DNA of 11,028 nucleotides from JBFMHD01 sp040752395 [NCBI: Candidatus Hydrogenedentota bacterium] (GTDB lineage Bacteria > JBFMHD01), in the NCBI GenBank assembly GCA_040752395.1, contig JBFMHD010000081.1:1-11028 (forward strand), given 5' to 3'. Numbering within the stretch: the stretch's first letter is position 1; every line of letters begins with the position of its first letter. The notes under the pieces were generated by a model, which did not search any database, had not been told where the DNA came from, and saw only the letters and a list, made by a program, of their open reading frames with translations. Made by a program: the position numbers and the translations under genes. Below, piece by piece: positions 7,011 through 11,028 of this stretch.

Positions 7011-8750
7011 TTAACTCTTTCTAAACTGCCCTGATGTTATCATCTGCTGAATTATCTGTAAAATATTTGAAATAGTAAAGTATAAATATAAACCTGATGG
7101 AAAATTCCATAATAAAACAGTCAAAATAAGAGGCATAAATTTCATCATAGCCTGTTGCTGTTTCTGCTCTTCTGTCACGGCTGGTGGCATACCTATCTTA
7201 GAACTTAAATGCATAGTTATAGCATAAAGTATCGGTAAAATATTGATGTTCCGACCCATAAAATTCGATAATAATGGGATCTCAAAAGGTAAAAGATATA
7301 CTGTATCAGGTAAAGATAAATCAGTTATCCATAAGCAAAAATTAGCTCCACGTAATTCAACCGCGTTCCTTAAAGCAACAAAAAGACCAACAAATATAGG
7401 TATCTGTAATATCAGAGGTAAACAACCTCCCATAGGATTGACACCACTCTCTTTATATAACCTCATTATAGCTTTATTAAACTCATCTTTTCTATCAGCA
7501 TGGCGTTGTTTAAGTTCTTGCACTTTAGGTTGTAACTCCTGCATCTTTTTCATAGACTTTATACTATGATGTGTTAAAGGATATAAAACTATACGAACAA
7601 GAATAGTCAATAATATTATTGCCACACCATAGTTTGGTATTATATTATACAGCCACCTCAATAATATAACCATCCCTCGTGCTATAGAAACAGGAAGAAT
7701 CCAGGGTTCTAAACCATCAAGCGGTTTTAATGATTTATCGACTTTGAGTAACTCCTCTGTCCTTTTATCACCTGCATAAATAAATCCAGAATATCTGAAT
7801 GATTCACCTTGTTTTAACTGGAATTCAGGTAACATCAGATAACCCTCTTTCTCATTGTTTTCATCTATAATAATCATCAGACCCGAAGCAACAGGTACAG
7901 GAAACATAGATATCAGAAAGTATCTATTTTCAAGTCCTAATGTTTCGATAGTTCCTCGATAAACCTCAATAATTTTTTTGCCTTTCTTCTTCTCAGGATC
8001 TGTTCGTTTAAATTTACCATCAATCCTGTAAACAAAATTTTCATTATATAAACTTTTTTCTATATAAGAAACCTCATTTTGACCCATACCCCTGCCTAAA
8101 TAAAGAAATAAACTTCCATTAATAACACCTTCATCTGTCTTTAACAATGACTGTTTTATTGTTACCTCTTTATCATTTAAGTTAATAATTTCTACATCTG
8201 TATTTATGAGATATCTATCTTTATCAATAAGATATATTTTTCTTATTAAAAGGTTTTCTGGCAGCGTTGAACCCCCTTTTATTCTTTTAGTAGTATATTC
8301 GAATATAACACTATCTCCCTCTTCTCGATAATAATATGCATCGCTCATCTGTCCAAAATAAGAAGGGTCTTCAGTAAGTAACATTATAGCTGATCTGTTA
8401 TCAATCTCACCAGGACTACCAATCAATCTAACATTCTCCCCTTTCTTTGTTTTATATTTTTTTAAGATTATTTGTTTTATCTTTCCGCCTTTATTTGAAA
8501 ACTCTATATCCATAAGGTCATTGCTTTTATGTACTAAGACCTCGCTATCTGGCAGATTAAAACTCAAAGGTATTATTGGGGTGGTTATTTTTGTTTCCAC
8601 TTTAATTGTATCAGTTAATATTACTGAGGTATCATAAGTCTCTTGAAGAGACTTTGGCTGGGTAGAATAATAATACGTTGTCATTACCCAGTTATAAACA
8701 AAAAGAATAATAGTTGAAATAATTATCGCTAAAATTAATCTTTTTTCCAT
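7011..8750 (-). CDS. yidC: Membrane protein insertase YidC (diderm type)
   Basis: YidC inserts and folds inner-membrane proteins, alone or with SecYEG. The protein has a first transmembrane helix (MEKRLILAIIISTIILFVYNW), a large periplasmic P1 domain and a C-terminal insertase core with five predicted helices. The core includes a conserved membrane arginine (in ILVRIVLYPL), the cytoplasmic coiled region KSMKKMQELQPKVQELK and VNPMGGCLPLILQIPIFVGL. The large P1 domain is typical of bacteria with an outer membrane. I chose the ATG at 8750 (579 residues) because family members normally begin at this MEKR-like point. A GTG at 8804 would add 18 very basic residues, partly encoded by the GAAGCAA repeat. 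The ATG has only a weak GAAAGAAG upstream, while a good AGGTGA (8801-8806) lies 50 bases away, so the true start is uncertain. yidD lies just upstream and jag downstream. Confidence 0.95.
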   Translation of the reverse strand: MEKRLILAIIISTIILFVYNWVMTTYYYSTQPKSLQETYDTSVILTDTIKVETKITTPIIPLSFNLPDSEVLVHKSNDLMDIEFSNKGGKIKQIILKKYKTKKGENVRLIGSPGEIDNRSAIMLLTEDPSYFGQMSDAYYYREEGDSVIFEYTTKRIKGGSTLPENLLIRKIYLIDKDRYLINTDVEIINLNDKEVTIKQSLLKTDEGVINGSLFLYLGRGMGQNEVSYIEKSLYNENFVYRIDGKFKRTDPEKKKGKKIIEVYRGTIETLGLENRYFLISMFPVPVASGLMIIIDENNEKEGYLMLPEFQLKQGESFRYSGFIYAGDKRTEELLKVDKSLKPLDGLEPWILPVSIARGMVILLRWLYNIIPNYGVAIILLTILVRIVLYPLTHHSIKSMKKMQELQPKVQELKQRHADRKDEFNKAIMRLYKESGVNPMGGCLPLILQIPIFVGLFVALRNAVELRGANFCLWITDLSLPDTVYLLPFEIPLLSNFMGRNINILPILYAITMHLSSKIGMPPAVTEEQKQQQAMMKFMPLILTVLLWNFPSGLYLYFTISNILQIIQQMITSGQFRKS

Positions 8751-8773
8751 CTTCTTTCGTTGTCTTTCTTTTT

Positions 8774-8795
8774 CGTTATCTTGCTTCTTGCTTCT
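8774..8795 (-). repeat. GAAGCAA repeat copy inside the yidC 5' region
   Basis: On the minus strand these 22 bases contain two GAAGCAA units followed by GATAACG, the same string that ends the leader-block repeats at 6928-6949 and 9551-9572, where it reads on the plus strand. It lies five bases after an AGGTGA Shine-Dalgarno-like site and upstream of the likely yidC ATG. It is open in the yidC frame and would encode part of an 18-residue extension starting at GTG 8804. Confidence 0.8.
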
Positions 8796-8800
8796 AAATC

Positions 8801-8806
8801 TCACCT
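8801..8806 (-). promoter_or_regulatory. Displaced Shine-Dalgarno AGGTGA of yidC
   Basis: AGGTGA is fully complementary to the anti-Shine-Dalgarno of typical 16S rRNA, but no ATG, GTG or TTG follows within the usual 5-10 bases. The likely start (8750) is 50 bases away, beyond the repeat insert. The GTG at 8804-8802 lies within the site itself. It was probably the original yidC ribosome-binding site (inference). Confidence 0.45.
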
Positions 8807-8818
8807 ATAATTGTTGGC

Positions 8819-9028
8819 TTACCTGACCGGGTCTTCGCCTCCTTCTGAAAACGGGTTACATCTTAATACTCTCCAAAGTGTTAGTAAACCACCTTTTATT
8901 ATACCGTACTTTTCAATAGCTTCATAACTATATTGAGAGCAGGATGGGATAAACCTGCAAGAGCGTGGTAATAACCCTGAAATATATTTCTGATACCTTC
9001 TAATCAAACCTAATACAATTCTTTTCAT
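8819..9028 (-). CDS. yidD: Membrane protein insertion efficiency factor YidD
   Basis: A 69-residue protein of the YidD family, a small protein on the inner face of the membrane that assists YidC-dependent insertion. It shows the family pattern throughout: [29 protein letters not shown] with the conserved cysteines, [25 protein letters not shown] at the end. Length is normal. The ATG at 9028 lies inside the end of rnpA, overlapping it by 29 bases in another frame, with AGGAA nine bases upstream as Shine-Dalgarno. The rpmH-rnpA-yidD-yidC order is the conserved one, so co-transcription is very likely. Confidence 0.95.
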   Translation of the reverse strand: MKRIVLGLIRRYQKYISGLLPRSCRFIPSCSQYSYEAIEKYGIIKGGLLTLWRVLRCNPFSEGGEDPVR

Positions 9029-9371
9029 TTATGAAAATTCCTGCTTTATTTAATAAATTTATCAAAATCTCCTCTGCTGTAACAAAATTAGTATTTTTTA
9101 TATCAGGGGATACAAGAATGAGAATGTCAGAGTGAGATTTAATTTTATATTGATTTATCCTGAAAGCTTCTCTAAAATATCGTTTTACCCGATTTCTATA
9201 TACAGCGTTGCCCAGTTTTTTCGGGGTTAAAATTGCAAATCTTGAAATTGATAATCCATTCCCAAGATAATATAATTTTGTATTCTTAATCTGCACTCTT
9301 TCTCCTTTTTCAAATAATCTCTTAATCTCATTCCTTTTAAGTTTGTTGATAGAGAGTCTGGGTTCATACAC
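9000..9371 (-). CDS. rnpA: Ribonuclease P protein component RnpA
   Basis: RnpA is the protein subunit of RNase P; it helps the catalytic RNA bind and cut the 5' leader of pre-tRNA. The 123-residue product carries the RNR motif at residues 59-61 in the signature [16 protein letters not shown], preceded by [11 protein letters not shown], and begins with the typical [19 protein letters not shown]. The GTG start at 9371 overlaps the end of rpmH by eight bases; GGGGAG at 9383-9388 is a somewhat distant Shine-Dalgarno, 11 bases away. Its 3' end overlaps yidD by 29 bases. No competing in-frame upstream start is evident. Identification is firm; the exact start is moderately certain. Confidence 0.95.
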   Translation of the reverse strand: MYEPRLSINKLKRNEIKRLFEKGERVQIKNTKLYYLGNGLSISRFAILTPKKLGNAVYRNRVKRYFREAFRINQYKIKSHSDILILVSPDIKNTNFVTAEEILINLLNKAGIFINEKNCIRFD

Positions 9372-9498
9372 TTATACGTTTTCTCCCCTTTCTTCTTCTA
9401 TTGTTTAAGATTTTTCTACCCTGTCTTGTTTTCATCCTTTTTCTAAACCCGTGTTTCTTTTTTCTTCGACGGTTATGTGGTTGATAAGTTCTCCACAT
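9364..9498 (-). CDS. rpmH: 50S ribosomal protein L34
   Basis: Translating 9498 down to 9364 gives a 44-residue, very basic protein with the L34 signature: [20 protein letters not shown] at the N-terminus, then [19 protein letters not shown] and a short tail ending RISV. L34 is a small protein of the large ribosomal subunit, typically 44-46 residues. The ATG at 9498 has a perfect AGGAGG six bases upstream (9505-9510). The TGA stop (9364-9366) lies inside the first codons of rnpA, an eight-base overlap that suggests coupled translation. It heads the rnpA-yidD-yidC cluster. Its leader is almost identical to that of jag. dnaA, often found upstream of rpmH, is not here. Confidence 0.97.
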   Translation of the reverse strand: MWRTYQPHNRRRKKKHGFRKRMKTRQGRKILNNRRRKGRKRISV

Positions 9499-9504
9499 TG
9501 CGAA

Positions 9505-9572
9505 CCTCCTCTGAAAAACATTGTAACTATAATAATATCAAGTAGAAGCAAGAAGCAAGAAGCAAGATAACG
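9505..9572 (-). repeat. Duplicated 68-base leader block with Shine-Dalgarno, rpmH copy
   Basis: Partner of 6882-6949 with two substitutions in 68 bases. It supplies the AGGAGG Shine-Dalgarno (9505-9510) of rpmH, six bases from the ATG, and contains three GAAGCAA units on the plus strand (9545-9565). Past GATAACG the two copies diverge: this one continues purine-rich, the jag copy into octamers. Confidence 0.9.
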
Positions 9573-9595
9573 GAAGAAGTGAGAGGTGTCAGGAC

Positions 9596-9623
9596 GGGCT
9601 ACAGGCTACAGGCTACGGACTAC
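9596..9623. repeat. Heptamer tandem repeat, four units (AGGCTAC type)
   Basis: Four consecutive 7-base units on the plus strand: GGGCTAC, AGGCTAC, AGGCTAC, GGACTAC. They run straight into AGCCGGCTGGAGCC, which resembles the palindrome at 875-894. On the minus strand the sequence before that palindrome likewise reads GACTACGGGC, hinting at a shared origin. Confidence 0.8.
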
Positions 9624-9672
9624 AGCCGGCTGGAGCCAAAAGCCCAAAGCCTGCTGAAAAGTCTTGAGTCTC

Positions 9673-9710
9673 GAGTCCTGTTTTGACTCACGACTTGCGA
9701 CTTGTGACTC
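9673..9710. repeat. 38-base exact repeat with GACTC heptamers, copy 2
   Basis: Identical over 38 bases to window positions 1-38. It begins with GAGTC, then CTGTTTT and GACTC (a 5-bp inverted repeat with a 7-base loop), and continues as 7-base units TTGACTC, ACGACTT, GCGACTT, GTGACTC (9683-9710). Upstream TTGAGTC and TCGAGTC (9665-9677) are heptamers of the opposite orientation. Confidence 0.92.
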
Positions 9711-9755
9711 TTTTCATATCATCTTTAGTTTTTCATACCTTGTGTAGAGCGCAAA

Positions 9756-9795
9756 AACGCAATAACGCAATAACCCAAGAACCCAAGAACCTAAT
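9756..9795. repeat. Octamer tandem repeat, five units, copy B
   Basis: Plus-strand units: AACGCAAT, AACGCAAT, AACCCAAG, AACCCAAG, AACCTAAT. They are framed by GTGTAGAGCGCAA (9742-9754) and GTGTAGAGTGCAA (9797-9809), then an imperfect GAGTGC/GCGCTC hairpin (9802-9818). The unit number matches copy A at 6946-6985 although individual units differ. Confidence 0.9.
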
Positions 9796-9816
9796 AGTGT
9801 AGAGTGCAAACCGCGC

Positions 9817-10306
9817 TCATGACGACTCCTTTAAAGAAGTAAACAACTTTAATTTTTTAATCCATGCCTCTATTTCAGACTTTATGCTGTTAAAAATTTC
9901 TTCGTTGCGTATAACTAATGGTTTCATTTTTAACCATCTTATTTCAAAGGTATATGCCTGGCGAAAAAAAATGCCTGAACTCAAGATATTTTACTATTTC
10001 TTCTCTTATTTCTTTTGAAATAACCGCTGGTCTTTTCTTGGTTGGTACCGTCATTATATCGATTAATTCTTTATGCCAGTAACCGTCCTTTTTTAAACTC
10101 TCGTTAAATTCTACTATAATTCTTTTAAAAATATTTTCAATTCCTGTATAATAAGAATGTAGAAATGCGGCTAAAGCTGATATTTCAACAACACCAGGGA
10201 CCTCATTTTTACATTTTTTAATTAAAAGTTTATGTGTTTCAATCAATTTTTCAATTTGGTGTAATTCAAGTTCGATCTGCTTTATAACCTTATTGTTATC
10301 CAACAC
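9817..10306 (-). pseudogene. Frameshifted HepT-like HEPN-domain gene
   Basis: HEPN/HepT proteins are RNases or RNA-binding toxins usually paired with an MNT nucleotidyltransferase. The first frame reads ISALAAFLHSYYTGIENIFKRI and EYLEFRHFF as in HepT-like proteins, then leaves the family in a T8 run (plus-strand A8, 9964-9971) and stops at 9944. Dropping one T restores RQAYTFEIRWLKMKPLV and 31 more residues to TGA at 9817-9819, giving about 162 residues, a complete family length. The break lies inside the expected RX4HXY motif; the repaired motif is R-HFFR-Q-A-Y, with Gln in the His position, so catalysis is doubtful even if the shift is bypassed. I prefer the GTG start at 10306, which has AGGAG (10314-10318) seven bases upstream; GTG 10321 gives the longest frame. 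The repaired stop lies in repeat DNA. Alternatives: sequencing error, slippage or phase variation. Confidence 0.8.
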
Positions 10307-10619
10307 GATATAACTCCTCACTATCGTTTTTTAAATACTCAGTAAATATTGTTTTCTCATCAAGATCAATTAAATCAACCGGCCGTTTTAATACATCAGT
10401 GATTTTTGCCATTATCTCAAAATATCTTTCTTCAGGTAATCCTGATACAGCGATATCAACATCAGAGTAAACTGAAAATCTGTTTTTCAATATTGAGCCA
10501 AATAAATATATATCTTTTGCTCCGTAGCCTTTCAATATAGAGATAGTCTTATCGATTTTTTCTTTTATATTCGCTTCTATTTTTAAGTAATTATTTTTAT
10601 TTACACTAATACTTTTCAT
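10296..10619 (-). CDS. MNT-domain minimal nucleotidyltransferase (putative MntA-like antitoxin)
   Basis: A 107-residue protein of the minimal nucleotidyltransferase (MNT) family. The catalytic pattern GSx10DxD is intact: G41-S42, then D53 and D55 in SDVDIAV, with a third acidic residue D82 in RPVDLIDLD. The N-terminal 30 residues are a basic helix. In characterised MntA-HepT pairs the MNT protein adds AMP to a tyrosine of the HEPN toxin and silences it. Here it overlaps the downstream HepT-like gene by 11 bases (preferred start), supporting the pairing. The ATG at 10619 has only a weak upstream AAAGATAAC. The 76 bases between ybaB and this gene show no convincing promoter or terminator. Catalytic residues look functional, in contrast to the damaged partner. 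The antitoxin role is inferred from family and gene order. Confidence 0.9.
   Translation of the reverse strand: MKSISVNKNNYLKIEANIKEKIDKTISILKGYGAKDIYLFGSILKNRFSVYSDVDIAVSGLPEERYFEIMAKITDVLKRPVDLIDLDEKTIFTEYLKNDSEELYRVG
10314..10318 (-). promoter_or_regulatory. Shine-Dalgarno of the HepT-like gene
   Basis: AGGAG lies seven bases before GTG 10306, inside the last codons of the MNT gene. It favours that start over GTG 10321, which would place the site within the coding sequence. Confidence 0.6.
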
Positions 10620-10695
10620 TGTTATCTTTTATATTTCCTTTTTCTCAATTCTAATTTCTTATTTTTACATATCATCTCATATAAAAAAGCAGGAA

Positions 10696-11010
10696 TTACA
10701 ACAATCCAGGCGGTAACGGTATGCCGCCTGTAATTTTATTCATACCTTTTGCTGTTTCTTCCTGGATCTGTTTTAATATAGAGTTTACAGCAGTAATAAT
10801 CATGGACTCAAGCATCTCTATATCCTCGGGATTTAAAGCCTCTTTTTTTATTTTTACGTCAAATATCTCCTGAGTACCCCTGGCTTTAATCTCAACCATG
10901 CCGCCACCAACCGAGGCTGTGAATTCCCTGCTTTTAAGTTCTTCTTGAAAAGAAGCAAGTTTCTTCTGCATCTTTTGAAGTTCTTTCATTAAACCAGGCA
11001 TCCCTATCAT
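10696..11010 (-). CDS. ybaB: YbaB/EbfC family nucleoid-associated protein
   Basis: A 104-residue DNA-binding protein of the YbaB/EbfC family, small dimers that coat DNA. It shows the family features: an N-terminal amphipathic coil (GLMKELQKMQKKLASFQEEL), a central beta segment SVGGGMVEIKARG, then DVKIKKEALNPEDIEMLESM and a C-terminal helix followed by a Pro/Gly-rich tail ITGGIPLPPGLL. Length is normal. ATG 11010 has a GGAGAG-type Shine-Dalgarno just upstream (11015-11020); the ATG three codons in (11001) is a possible alternative. The gene commonly sits between dnaX and recR; neither is in view, since dnaX would lie beyond the right edge and recR is not downstream. That suggests a rearrangement here or the MNT/HEPN cassette taking recR's place. 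Confidence 0.95.
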   Translation of the reverse strand: MIGMPGLMKELQKMQKKLASFQEELKSREFTASVGGGMVEIKARGTQEIFDVKIKKEALNPEDIEMLESMIITAVNSILKQIQEETAKGMNKITGGIPLPPGLL

Positions 11011-11028
11011 TGTTCTCTCCCTCGAAAA

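Larger units (their letters stand above)
9499..9816. other. Repeat-filled non-coding stretch between hepT-like gene and rpmH
   Basis: No credible gene is visible in these 318 bases on either strand. From the rpmH side it holds: the shared leader block (9505-9572); a short purine-rich link; four AGGCTAC-type heptamers (9596-9623); a CAGCCGGCTG palindromic core (9622-9631); inverted GAGTC motifs then four GACTC/GACTT heptamers (9666-9710); a 23-base match to the cdaR 3' end (9715-9737); a GTGTAGAGCGC motif (9742-9752); five octamers (9756-9795); and an imperfect hairpin (9802-9818). I found no convincing promoter or terminator, although rpmH would be expected to have a promoter here. Confidence 0.8.

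Noticed and set aside
7325-7333. DnaA-box-like TTATCCATA on the plus strand
   Set aside because: Single near-match inside the yidC coding sequence, no cluster and no dnaA nearby; expected by chance in AT-rich DNA.
9512-9545. Promoter with TACAAT as -10 box in the shared rpmH/jag leader
   Set aside because: No -35-like hexamer stands 16-18 bases upstream; TTGATA is only 10 bases away and TTGCTT about 20, so I do not call it.
9817-9927. A separate small minus-strand gene starting ATG at 9927 (MKPLVIRNEE...)
   Set aside because: It is the in-frame continuation of the HepT-like gene after removal of one T in the T8 run and matches the family's C-terminal tail, so it is not independent.

Overview
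The window is visibly AT-rich and every confidently called gene is on the minus strand, so it is best read from its right end to its left. Several features point to an uncultured bacterium with two membranes: a long YidC with a large periplasmic N-terminal domain, vitamin B6 synthesis through PdxJ, a CdaA/CdaR c-di-AMP module, a PilZ protein, and intergenic spaces packed with short heptamer and octamer tandem repeats. I cannot name the phylum from the sequence alone. No rRNA, tRNA, CRISPR array, transposase or intrinsic terminator was found.

Layout in transcription order (right to left). (1) ybaB (10696-11010), a nucleoid-associated protein gene. (2) A two-gene MNT/HEPN cassette: a minimal nucleotidyltransferase (10296-10619) and a HepT-like protein (9817-10306). 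The HepT-like gene is broken by a one-base frameshift in a run of eight T. The shift falls inside the RX4HXY active-site motif, and the repaired motif also has Gln where His is expected. (3) A 318-base non-coding stretch (9499-9816) built almost entirely of repeats. (4) The conserved cluster rpmH-rnpA-yidD-yidC (9498 down to 7011); rpmH was found by translating 9364-9498. (5) A 135-base spacer of the same repeat types, then jag/khpB-mnmE, a GAF-PAS histidine kinase, a PilZ protein, cdaA and cdaR (6875 down to 915), with spacings from an 11-base overlap to 19 bases, so very probably one transcript. (6) pdxJ (91-831), separated from cdaR by a perfect 20-base palindrome. A heptamer array (11-66) fills the left end.

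How the genes fit together: rpmH, rnpA, yidD, yidC, jag and mnmE are the classic ribosome, tRNA-processing and membrane-insertion block that in many bacteria lies next to dnaA. Here dnaA is absent and the MNT/HEPN cassette and ybaB lie upstream. Joined to its downstream end is a signalling block combining c-di-AMP synthesis (CdaA with its regulator CdaR), a probable c-di-GMP receptor (PilZ) and a soluble sensor kinase.

The most unusual content is the repeat system. A 68-base block carrying the Shine-Dalgarno sequence is nearly identical upstream of rpmH and jag (66/68). A composite of five octamers plus a hairpin sits at the 3' ends of yidC and the hepT-like gene. Repeat sequence contains the stop codons of pdxJ, cdaR and the repaired hepT-like frame. 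A copy of the GAAGCAA repeat lies inside the N-terminal extension of yidC, between a good Shine-Dalgarno and the likely ancestral start.
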